Source of the DNA: Roseobacter sp.
GTDB taxonomy: Bacteria > Pseudomonadota > Alphaproteobacteria > Rhodobacterales > Rhodobacteraceae
DNA length: 11,035 nt
NCBI GenBank assembly: GCA_024636425.1
Contig: JAGXHB010000006.1
Coordinates: 1 to 11,035 of the forward strand
Direction: 5' to 3'
A program made the translations under genes and the position numbers. This document shows, in pieces, positions 1 through 5,496 of the stretch. Numbering within the stretch: position 1 is the first letter of the stretch; each line of letters opens with the position of its first letter. Below the pieces are notes generated by a model. That model saw only the letters and a list, made by a program, of their open reading frames with translations. It ran no database searches and was not told where the DNA came from.

Positions 1-64
1 CATCCGACGGGTCCAGCATGGCCTGCTCGGCGATGATGGCGATGACCTGATCCTGAATGTTCAT
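1..64 (-). CDS. Acyl carrier protein, N-terminal fragment (cut by window edge)
   Basis: Only the first 21 codons are visible, starting MNIQDQVIAIIAEQ and running into the window edge at position 1. The short amphipathic first helix (I-x-x-x-V-x-x-I-I-A-E-Q) followed by a Leu-Asp-Pro turn is the usual opening of a type II acyl carrier protein; the phosphopantetheine-serine DSL motif would lie outside. A good ribosome binding site (GAGGAAG, positions 71-77) sits six bases before the ATG at 64. The gene lies 33 bases downstream of lpxD on the same strand, so the two are probably cotranscribed. From memory, roseobacters carry a specialised ACP beside lpxD that is followed by ketoacyl synthases; that suggests a carrier for a long or unusual acyl chain of lipid A. 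Function is inferred from helix 1 and context only. Confidence 0.6.
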   Translation of the reverse strand, partial: MNIQDQVIAIIAEQAMLDPSD

Positions 65-97
65 GCTGTTCTTCCTCGGAAAGGGGGTCGCGGAACC

Positions 98-1189
98 TTA
101 GGGTTCGGTTTCGCCGCCCGATACCTGTTTCTTCAAAGCTGCAAAGTCACGCAGCAATTTGGGCAACCGCCGCAGCGCCTTATAGCCTTCGATCTGCTTC
201 GCCATCTCTGTTGCGGGGTAGCCAAGGATCGACCGTCCGGCAGGCACATTCGACAGGATCTTGGTCCCGCCACCCGCAATCACGCCATCCCCAATGAAGA
301 TGTTGTCGCTCACCCCGACCTGACCGCCCAAGACCACGTTGTCACCAATTGTGACTGACCCGGCCACGCCCACCTGACCGCACAGCAGACAGTTTTTGCC
401 GACCACCACATTATGCCCCAGATGCACAAGGTTATCGATCTTGGTGCCATCGCCCACGACCGTGTCACGGATCGTGCCGGCGTCAATCGTACAGTTCATG
501 CCACATTCTACATCGTCCCCGATCAACACGCCGCCCAGCGTGTGAATACGGGTCCATTGTTGCGCTTTTGTGTCGCCCCGGTCGCCCAGCGATCTGCGGG
601 TCTGTTCGACCGTGCTGGGTTCTGCGGTCACGAAGGAAAAGCCGTCGCCGCCGATTGATGCCCCCGGTTGGGCGGTAAACCGGTTGCCGATGCGCACCCG
701 CGCACCGACGCTGACATGGTCGCGCAGATAGGCGTTGTTGCCCAGAACCGCATCCTGCCCGATGTAGCACTGTGGCCCAATCACGCTGCCCGCGCCAATC
801 GACACGCCTGCAGCGATAACCGTCAGCGGTCCGATAGATACCTCAGCGCCCAGAACAGCCGTTTCGTCAATAATCGCAGAAGGGTGGATCCCCGAGACGA
901 ACCCCTGCCCCTCGTCCATCATCCGTGTCATGCCGGCCATCGCATAGCGCGGGCGGTCCGGCAGAATGGCCCCTTTAAGACCCATCTCCTGCCACTCGGC
1001 ACCCGGCCAAAGCACGGCGGCAAGGGCTGCGCCGTTTTGCAGTGACATCGCGTATTTCGGGCTCGTGGCAAGGGCAAGATCATCGGCAGTCGCCTGTGCA
1101 GGCTCTGCCAGTTTGCCGATGGTCAGCGACGTATCCCCGACTGCCACGGCACCGATGGCGGTTGCGATCTCCTGAATGGTGTAGCGCAT
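98..1189 (-). CDS. lpxD: UDP-3-O-(3-hydroxyacyl)glucosamine N-acyltransferase LpxD
   Basis: This cytoplasmic enzyme transfers an R-3-hydroxyacyl chain from ACP to the 2-amino group of UDP-3-O-acyl-glucosamine, the third step of lipid A synthesis. The 363-residue product has an N-terminal uridine-binding domain (about 1-100), then a left-handed beta-helix of hexapeptide repeats (about 102-320, e.g. AVLGAEVSIG, SVIGPQCYIG), and a C-terminal helical tail (325-355) that typically contacts ACP. The motif DNLVHLGHN (252-260) matches the catalytic-histidine region of the family; His259 is the likely base. The stretch 188-212 is a hydrophilic insertion between coils, longer than in E. coli. The ATG at 1189 is chosen because GGGGAG lies six bases upstream (1196-1201); an in-frame TTG two codons earlier has no better site. 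It lies 26 bases after the L,D-transpeptidase and 33 before the ACP gene. Confidence 0.97.
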   Translation of the reverse strand: MRYTIQEIATAIGAVAVGDTSLTIGKLAEPAQATADDLALATSPKYAMSLQNGAALAAVLWPGAEWQEMGLKGAILPDRPRYAMAGMTRMMDEGQGFVSGIHPSAIIDETAVLGAEVSIGPLTVIAAGVSIGAGSVIGPQCYIGQDAVLGNNAYLRDHVSVGARVRIGNRFTAQPGASIGGDGFSFVTAEPSTVEQTRRSLGDRGDTKAQQWTRIHTLGGVLIGDDVECGMNCTIDAGTIRDTVVGDGTKIDNLVHLGHNVVVGKNCLLCGQVGVAGSVTIGDNVVLGGQVGVSDNIFIGDGVIAGGGTKILSNVPAGRSILGYPATEMAKQIEGYKALRRLPKLLRDFAALKKQVSGGETEP

Positions 1190-1215
1190 GGTCAACTCCC
1201 CTTGTCGGGGCAGAA

Positions 1216-2844
1216 TTAACCTTGAACGGCGCCCAATGCCACCCCTGCCTTGCTCAACGCGTCCCAGATCTTGGCGTCACGGCCATAGATGTCGGCGCGA
1301 TATTGCGTATGACCGCGCGGCGTCGTGAACGCTGTGCGGTAGATCAGATGCACAGGCAGTTCGACGTCCAGATGCACAAAGGTCTCGCGGCCGGTGTTCA
1401 ACTGTGCCTTGAAAAAGCCAACCGGATCAGAGGTTTGCGCGGACAGCAGCGTATAGGCAAAATCAAACGGATCGGCGAGCCGCACGCAGCCGTGACTAAA
1501 CGCCCGGACGTCGCGTTCAAACAGGCTTTTGGACGGAGTGTCATGCAGGTAGATGTTGTATTTGTTGGGAAAAATGAACTTCACCAACCCCAATGCGTTG
1601 CTGTTGCCGGGTTTCTGGCGCATCCCGAACGGAAAGGTGCGGGCATTGTAGCGGTTGAAATTGACAGCCCCCCGCGGAACAACGCGTCCCCGGCTGTCGA
1701 TCAGGTCGATATGACCCACAGCACCCGGATTGCGCTGCATCGACGGCAAATATTCCTTGGTGACGATGGAGCGTGGCACCGTCCAGGTCGGATTCACCAC
1801 GATATATTCCATCGTGTCGGAAAACTCAGGCGTCAAACGCCCGGATTCATTGGCACCGATGACCGAGCGGGTCTCGAAGGTGACATGGCCGTTGTCGATG
1901 ATCGCGGCGGTAAAGGCGGGAATGTTCACCAGAACATGACGCTCACCGCGTTCCTTGTTCAACCAGCGTTCCCGCTCCATCGCGACGATGACCGATTGCA
2001 GGCGGGTTTCGACGCTTTTGTTGATCTCGGTCATCGTGCCGGCACCGGCGACGCCGTCTTCGTTCAACCCGTGATCTTTCTGAAAGCTGCGCACGGCTGC
2101 CGACATGGCGTTGTCATAGGTTATCGCATTGGACCGCTTGAGGTATCCCATGGCAACCAGCCGGTCACGCAGTGCGACGACCGCACTGCCTTGCGCACCG
2201 GGTTTCAGCGAAGCAACCGGAACAATTTGCCCCCAGCCGCCGGTGGTCATCAGCTTTTCCATCCGCAGCTTTTCACGCATCAACGCGTTATATTCCATCG
2301 TCCGCGGGCGCAGATTGCGCAGGAACGGCGCGGGGTCGGACTTCAGAAAATCCGCCAGATAGGCCTGTCTGTCCCGATACGGCACTTCGCGCACGATATT
2401 GGCGTCAATCCGTGACGGGATCAGTATTCCGGTTTGCAAATCGCGGGCGTACTGAAGGAAAACGCGCGTCATCTCGACTTCGGCAAGGCCCCTGTCGCGC
2501 GCTGTCTGTGCATTGCGCAGCTTTTCCATCAGGCCCTGTGGATCATAGCGTGCGACCGGCAGACCGTGCAGGTTGGCCGAACTGATCGCCTCCATCAATG
2601 CGGCGCGACGCGCGCGGTGACTGTCGGTGGCCTCGGTCCAGACGGGTGCATAATCCGATCCGCGATAGAAGGCTGCGATGTCTTCATCCTGTGCTGCGCC
2701 TTCGGCGACGGCCTGTTTATAGGCGGTCACCTGCGCAAAAGCGGGTGCAGGAGCGAAAAACAGCGTCACCGCGGTCGCAGCAGCACCGATCATAAGGGCA
2801 GCACCGTGCATAACTCGCCGCTTTTCAGTTAAAATCCCGTACAT
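1216..2844 (-). CDS. L,D-transpeptidase, LdtD/YcbB-type, with peptidoglycan-binding domain
   Basis: This secreted enzyme should form 3-3 (meso-DAP to meso-DAP) peptidoglycan cross-links in the periplasm through a cysteine acyl-enzyme. With the start at 2844 the protein has 542 residues. Residues 12-37 form a signal peptide ending APAFA-Q. An N-terminal scaffold domain follows (about 45-205), then a PG_binding_1 domain (about 212-275; LKPGAQGSAVVALRDRL..GYL, GVAG..T). The YkuD catalytic domain (about 302-475) includes YLHDTP (His434) and the signature SHGCVRL with catalytic Cys453. A short C-terminal extension (495-540) is typical of the YcbB branch. The start at 2844 has a GGGGGA site just upstream (2850-2855); an ATG eight codons earlier (2868) has none. 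It is the first gene of the leftward run into lpxD and is divergent from the DUF882 gene. Confidence 0.95.
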   Translation of the reverse strand: MYGILTEKRRVMHGAALMIGAAATAVTLFFAPAPAFAQVTAYKQAVAEGAAQDEDIAAFYRGSDYAPVWTEATDSHRARRAALMEAISSANLHGLPVARYDPQGLMEKLRNAQTARDRGLAEVEMTRVFLQYARDLQTGILIPSRIDANIVREVPYRDRQAYLADFLKSDPAPFLRNLRPRTMEYNALMREKLRMEKLMTTGGWGQIVPVASLKPGAQGSAVVALRDRLVAMGYLKRSNAITYDNAMSAAVRSFQKDHGLNEDGVAGAGTMTEINKSVETRLQSVIVAMERERWLNKERGERHVLVNIPAFTAAIIDNGHVTFETRSVIGANESGRLTPEFSDTMEYIVVNPTWTVPRSIVTKEYLPSMQRNPGAVGHIDLIDSRGRVVPRGAVNFNRYNARTFPFGMRQKPGNSNALGLVKFIFPNKYNIYLHDTPSKSLFERDVRAFSHGCVRLADPFDFAYTLLSAQTSDPVGFFKAQLNTGRETFVHLDVELPVHLIYRTAFTTPRGHTQYRADIYGRDAKIWDALSKAGVALGAVQG

Positions 2845-3158
2845 CGATTCCCCCGGACGCTTGATCATGTGTTGGGGTCGATCACGTCACCTCACGCCAT
2901 ATGTTGTCCAATAACATTAAACGTGAGCATATGTTTCAGTCCGAGTTGCGGCCTTTGTGCAGCACCACTGTTGCAAAAATGATCACCCCAACGGGGCATG
3001 CGCAAAAAATTGCCTAAATTTCTTGATAGATGGAACCTTCCTGATTCAGCACTTGGTTCAAGAATCGCGCTATGCCATACAAATGTTGCATCTGGGGATA
3101 GATGAAAAATTTCCGTGTAACATCATGGAATCCAGGCAGTAGGCGGGACACAGATCAC
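2845..3158. other. Divergent intergenic region between transpeptidase and DUF882 genes
   Basis: This 314-bp region is visibly richer in A+T than its flanks and holds no convincing gene. Features seen are the candidate leftward promoter (2911-2939), the CTCACG/CGTGAG inverted repeat, a direct repeat CATATGTT at 2898-2905 and 2928-2935 (30 bp apart, about three helical turns), and a small CCCC-AAC-GGGG hairpin near 2984-2994. GANTC sites occur at 2846-2850, 3043-3047, 3062-3066 and 3128-3132. For the rightward gene the best promoter guess is TTGGTT (about 3053) followed 17 bases later by CATACA, which is weak. A possible 61-codon ORF here (2957-3142) has no protein-like features. Confidence 0.6.
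2911..2939 (-). promoter_or_regulatory. Candidate sigma70-type promoter for the transpeptidase-lpxD run
   Basis: Read on the minus strand, CTGAAA (2934-2939) and TGTTAT (2911-2916) are separated by exactly 17 bases; each matches four of six consensus positions for -35 and -10. It lies about 70 bases upstream of the transpeptidase ATG. The inverted repeat CTCACG (2891-2896) / CGTGAG (2922-2927) has one arm inside the spacer and the other near the expected transcript start, which would suit a repressor operator. This is a pattern match only. Confidence 0.3.
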
Positions 3159-3728
3159 ATGACAGAAATCACCTCTACCGGCATGACCCGGCGCGCCCTT
3201 TTGGGTGCCTTCGCAGCGACAACTGTTGCAGCCGCACCAACTTTCGCCAGCGCAGCAGGTTTTTTGCGCGGCGCAGGCGATATACGCCGTATCAAGATGT
3301 ATTCGGGCCGCACCGGTGAGCGGATCGACATGATCTACTGGATCGAAGGTGAATATATCGAGGACGCGGTCCGAGAAGTGAACTATTTCATGCGTGACTG
3401 GCGCAATGATGCAGCCATCAGCATTGATACCCGCACCGTCGACATCATGGCGGCATCGCACAATCTTCTCGGTGTTTCAGAACCCTATATGCTGCTTTCC
3501 GGGTATCGCAGCCCCCAGACCAACGCCATGTTGCGGTCCAGATCGCGCGGCGTTGCCAAGAATTCGCTGCACATGCGCGGTCAGGCCGCTGATCTCCGGC
3601 TCGCATCGCGGTCGGTCAACCAGATGGCCAAAGCGGCGATCGCGTGTCGTGGTGGCGGCGTGGGCCGTTACTCCGGCTCGAACTTCGTCCACATGGATTG
3701 CGGACAGGTCCGCAGCTGGGGCGGCTGA
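3159..3728 (+). CDS. DUF882 / YcbK-like M15-type peptidase, Tat-exported
   Basis: The 189-residue product begins with a twin-arginine signal: TRRALLGAFAAT (10-21) followed by a hydrophobic stretch and a likely cleavage after TFASA (about 32). The mature part carries the DUF882 (peptidase M15-like, MepK/YcbK) pattern: LSGYRSPQTN (113-122), SLHMRGQAADL (136-146) and NFVHMDCG (175-182). His138, Asp145 and His178 are the expected zinc ligands of the D-Ala-D-Ala-metallopeptidase fold. E. coli MepK of this family cleaves peptidoglycan cross-links, including the 3-3 type made by L,D-transpeptidases; the same role here is inferred. The ATG at 3159 places the RR motif correctly; an in-frame ATG at 3102 would add 19 residues before the Tat signal and is less likely. 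It is divergent from the transpeptidase gene and ends in a strong terminator. Confidence 0.93.
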   Translation: MTEITSTGMTRRALLGAFAATTVAAAPTFASAAGFLRGAGDIRRIKMYSGRTGERIDMIYWIEGEYIEDAVREVNYFMRDWRNDAAISIDTRTVDIMAASHNLLGVSEPYMLLSGYRSPQTNAMLRSRSRGVAKNSLHMRGQAADLRLASRSVNQMAKAAIACRGGGVGRYSGSNFVHMDCGQVRSWGG

Positions 3729-3749
3729 AAAAAGAATACCAACTGAAAC

Positions 3750-3776
3750 AAAGCGCCTTCGGGCGCTTTTTCTTTT
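3750..3776 (+). terminator. Rho-independent terminator of the DUF882 gene, probably bidirectional
   Basis: AAAGCGCC (3750-3757) pairs perfectly with GGCGCTTT (3762-3769) around a stable TTCG tetraloop, followed by a T-rich tract to 3776. It starts 21 bases after the DUF882 stop. On the other strand the stem is followed by TTTGTTTC, so it can also end the convergent yqaA transcript; the T-tract overlaps the yqaA stop codon (3775-3777). Confidence 0.93.
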
Positions 3777-4215
3777 ATATATCTGCGGGAAACCAAGCGA
3801 GCGTCAGCGCGGCCAACGCCACATATCTCGCCCCCTTCCCGACTGCGACAATAGCCATGAAGGACCACAGCGGTTCGCGTAATGTGCCGGCGATCACGGT
3901 AAGCGCATCCCCCACGACGGGCAGCCAGCTTGCAAGCAGCGACCAGCGCCCATAGCGGCGATACCACCGTTCCGCCCGCTCAAGCTGCGCATCTGTCGCA
4001 GGGAACCACCGCTTGTGTTTGAACCTCAGGGCTTCGCGCCCCAGAAACCAGTTCACGACCGACCCCAGAACGTTCCCGACCGTCGCAACAACCAACAATC
4101 CGGCCACTGCGTACTGATCGCTCAGCATCAAGCCGATCAGGACCGCTTCGGACTGCATCGGCAGCAAGGTCGCCGCGATGAACGCCGCCGTGAATAGCCC
4201 GATGTATCCTGTCAT
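3775..4215 (-). CDS. yqaA: YqaA-family (DedA/SNARE-associated type) inner-membrane protein
   Basis: The 146-residue product matches E. coli YqaA in length and motif order: ATLLPMQSEAVLIGLM (15-30, E. coli SATLLPGNSEVVLVAM), ATVGNVLGSVVNWFLGR (44-60), RWYRRYGRWSLLASWLPVVGDALTVIAG (83-110) and a final membrane segment after GKGARY (126-131). About four hydrophobic segments are visible (5-30, 35-58, 91-111, 115-140). The SWLPVVGD motif and the re-entrant look of segments 1 and 3 place it in the DedA-like VTT superfamily, members of which include lipid scramblases and flippases; its substrate is unknown. The ATG at 4215 has no close ribosome binding site (AGGGG is 11 or more bases away), and a 22-codon ORF ends in an ATGA overlap with it. 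It converges on the DUF882 gene and shares that terminator. Confidence 0.9.
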   Translation of the reverse strand: MTGYIGLFTAAFIAATLLPMQSEAVLIGLMLSDQYAVAGLLVVATVGNVLGSVVNWFLGREALRFKHKRWFPATDAQLERAERWYRRYGRWSLLASWLPVVGDALTVIAGTLREPLWSFMAIVAVGKGARYVALAALTLAWFPADI

Positions 4216-4280
4216 AAGGTCTGTGCCCCTGCCCGGCCTGTACGCGACCAGACTGGCTGACGTCCGTATTTTTGCTTCAT
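4212..4280 (-). CDS. Possible 22-residue leader peptide overlapping yqaA start
   Basis: An ATG at 4280 opens a frame of 22 codons (MKQKYGRQPVWSRTGRAGAQTL) whose TGA stop overlaps the yqaA ATG in an ATGA arrangement. It has a TAGGA site eight bases upstream, better than anything directly before yqaA. Translational coupling, with ribosomes reinitiating at yqaA, is a reasonable inference. The peptide is basic and matches nothing I recognise, and so short an ORF could be chance. Confidence 0.3.
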   Translation of the reverse strand: MKQKYGRQPVWSRTGRAGAQTL

Positions 4281-4331
4281 CGCAGGAGTCCTACCCCTGT
4301 CCGGACGCGTACTGAACCCCTCGCCTTGCAC

Positions 4332-4370
4332 AAAATAAAACCGCCGCAAAGCGGGTTGGCTTCGCGGCGG
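4332..4370 (-). terminator. Rho-independent terminator after the DUF1127 gene
   Basis: On the minus strand CCGCCGC (4364-4370) pairs with GCGGCGG (4341-4347). After one mismatch the stem continues with four further pairs closing a six-base loop (4353-4358). It is followed by TTTTATTTTG, a clear T-tract. It begins 28 bases after the DUF1127 stop and separates that transcript from yqaA. Confidence 0.9.
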
Positions 4371-4397
4371 GAAATATCGGGGCTGCGCTGGTGCGGC

Positions 4398-4616
4398 TTA
4401 GCGTGCGGCGACGGCCTGGGCAGCGATGGCGCGGATCTCGCCGCGGGACACACCGATGTCGGCAAGGTCGCGGTCGTTCATCGCGGACAGCTCGTTGAAT
4501 GTCTGGCGCACGGCGCGTTGATCTGCGCGGTGGGCGCGGTAGGTTTCCAGCATCACGCGAAGCTTGCCTGTGAGGCCAGTTGCGGGATCGGCGAAATATG
4601 TAGTTGTATAGGTCAT
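4398..4616 (-). CDS. DUF1127 small protein
   Basis: This 72-residue product has the DUF1127 (YjiS-like) C-terminal pattern FNELSAMNDRDLADIGVSRGEI (40-61), the hallmark L-x-x-L/M-x-DR-x-L-x-DIG-x-x-R. A helical basic stretch (17-39) precedes it. Such proteins are small and Arg-rich; in Rhodobacter sphaeroides the DUF1127 protein CcaF1 binds RNA and acts with stress-induced sRNAs, so RNA binding is a reasonable guess here. The ATG at 4616 is chosen as the start: it gives the conserved length and follows a purine-rich tract (AGAAAGAAAAAAGAAA) rather than a classic ribosome binding site; a GTG at 4655 would lie inside a hairpin. A strong terminator follows. No CCTCCTCCC sRNA motif, as in the CcsR RNAs, is seen downstream. 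Confidence 0.88.
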   Translation of the reverse strand: MTYTTTYFADPATGLTGKLRVMLETYRAHRADQRAVRQTFNELSAMNDRDLADIGVSRGEIRAIAAQAVAAR

Positions 4617-4638
4617 TTTCTTTTTTCTTTCTCGGGTG

Positions 4639-4659
4639 TCCGGTGGCACATCCACCGGA
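4639..4659 (-). other. Perfect 8-bp hairpin upstream of the DUF1127 start
   Basis: TCCGGTGG (4639-4646) pairs perfectly with CCACCGGA (4652-4659) around a five-base loop. It lies 22 bases upstream of the DUF1127 ATG, in the 105-bp gap after the 55-codon gene. No T-tract follows, so it is not a classic terminator; an RNA-processing, stability or translation-control element is possible. A nine-base direct repeat ACCGGATCG (4654-4662 and 4690-4698) and the palindrome CAGCG-T-CGCTG (4677-4687) lie beside it. Confidence 0.55.
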
Positions 4660-4721
4660 TCGGACTTTGGTTTAAGCAGCGTCGCTGGAACCGGATCGAC
4701 CCCTGGGACGCAAGAGCCGGA

Positions 4722-4889
4722 TCAGGCCGCCACGCCGGTACGGGGTGTGCGGTGAAACAAGGTTGCGATCTTGGCCGTCATCGCCGAAAAGCACGATGCG
4801 ATATAGGCGCTGCGCAGCGCTTGGGCTTGCGCAATTGCGGTCGTCAGGTCCACGGGGGAAACGCTTGTTTTGTTCAGTTCGTATGTCAT
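4722..4889 (-). CDS. Small hypothetical protein (55 aa) upstream of DUF1127
   Basis: This ORF of 55 codons starts MTYELNKTSVSPVDLTTAIAQA and ends RTPRTGVAA. Its core (14-46) is a predicted amphipathic helix with the pattern A-x-A-x-x-LRSAYIAxxxxAMxAKI. That resembles the short RSP_7527-type proteins often found next to DUF1127 genes in Rhodobacterales, as I recall them; no function is known to me. The start is supported by GGA nine bases upstream and by sharing the opening MTY with the DUF1127 product. The GC-rich third codon positions fit real coding. It is the likely first gene of a two-gene leftward unit with DUF1127. A five-codon ORF (MEKLK) ends in an ATGA overlap with its start. Confidence 0.65.
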   Translation of the reverse strand: MTYELNKTSVSPVDLTTAIAQAQALRSAYIASCFSAMTAKIATLFHRTPRTGVAA

Positions 4890-5094
4890 TTCAGTTTTTC
4901 CATTTCTGGGCTTTCTTGCCCGTGACGTTCATATGTGCCCGTCCATGGGAAAGCGCAAACCATAGACGGTATGCGAAAAACGCATGGCTTGATCGACCTT
5001 ACAAAGACGGCGATTTGGCCCTGTGTTCGGCAGATTCCCGGCGCAAGGACATCTGGAAGTGACAGCGCCGAAAGGGTGCGCTAGCGTTTGATCC
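4890..5094. other. Divergent intergenic region before the small-protein and TfoX-domain genes
   Basis: No gene is called in this 205-bp region. A small inverted repeat ATGCG-AAAAA-CGCAT lies near 4973-4987, and AGCGC / GCGCT arms with a nine-base loop lie near 5064-5082 just before the rightward gene. A single GATTC site lies at 5033-5037. Promoters for both directions must lie here, but I find no clear sigma70-type pair. A weak leftward candidate is TTGCGC with CATATG 17 bases later (about 4930-4960). Confidence 0.5.
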
Positions 5095-5433
5095 GTGACC
5101 GAACCCGTCTCCTCCATCCGAAACCTCGGGCCTGCTTTTGAACAGGCCTGCGCCCGCGCGGGCATTCATTCGGCAGACCAGCTGCGGGATCTGGGGGCGG
5201 ATGCCGCCTACGAGATGCTGTTGCGCAATGGTCAGCGCCCGCATTTCATCGGTTATTATGTCCTCGTCATGGGTCTGCAAGGGCGTCCGTGGAACGACTG
5301 CAAGGGCGAGGAGAAAAAGGCGCTTCGGCTCAAGTTCGATCAGCTCAAGGCGCGGGCCCATGATCCTGCCGAGAGCGAGTTCGAGCGGATGATGGACCTG
5401 ATCGGGATACGCCCTGCGCAAAATCTGCCATAG
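5095..5433 (+). CDS. TfoX/Sxy C-terminal-domain protein
   Basis: The 112-residue product consists of a lone TfoX C-terminal domain: SSIRNLGPAFEQACARAGIHSADQLRDLGADAAYEMLL (6-43) is the helix-hairpin-type pattern LxNLGPxxExxLxxAGIxxxxxLxxLGAxxAYxxL of that family. It continues with a helical YYVLVMGLQGRPWNDC (54-69) and a charged tail. The N-terminal TfoX domain is absent; full Sxy/TfoX in gammaproteobacteria works with CRP to switch on competence genes, but single-domain versions are common in alphaproteobacteria and their role is unknown. The GTG at 5095 is the only start that keeps the domain whole, because a TGA lies directly upstream in frame (5089-5091). No ribosome binding site is evident, so the transcript may be leaderless. 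The DUF4112 gene follows 63 bases later. Confidence 0.85.
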   Translation: MTEPVSSIRNLGPAFEQACARAGIHSADQLRDLGADAAYEMLLRNGQRPHFIGYYVLVMGLQGRPWNDCKGEEKKALRLKFDQLKARAHDPAESEFERMMDLIGIRPAQNLP

Positions 5434-5496
5434 ATATGGGAACGGGGGGCCTCTCTTTGGCGTTTCAATGGTGACCTGTTGAAATGAAAGCTGCAC

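Noticed and set aside
1042..2415. A long plus-strand open frame (457 codons) opposite the transpeptidase gene
   Set aside because: It is antisense to a gene with clear catalytic motifs, its translation is rich in His, Arg and Gln without any domain, and such frames arise from GC-rich codon bias.
3053..3066. GGTTCAAGAATC, which looks like a tRNA T-loop
   Set aside because: No acceptor stem, anticodon arm or D arm can be placed around it, so it is a chance match.
2957..3142. A 61-codon plus-strand ORF in the divergent intergenic region
   Set aside because: There is no ribosome binding site, it is Cys- and His-rich without domain pattern, and it overlaps probable promoter DNA and the DUF882 leader.
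4200..4400. A CcsR-type sRNA cluster (CCTCCTCCC motifs) downstream of DUF1127
   Set aside because: The motif is not present on the minus strand after the DUF1127 stop; a strong terminator follows directly instead.
4272..4925. A 217-codon plus-strand frame over the DUF1127 region
   Set aside because: It is antisense to two small genes and to a terminator, and shows no domain.
4929..5165. A 78-codon minus-strand ORF at the start of the TfoX-domain gene
   Set aside because: It overlaps the well-supported TfoX-domain N-terminus antisense, and the remainder lies in a promoter region; nothing protein-like is visible.
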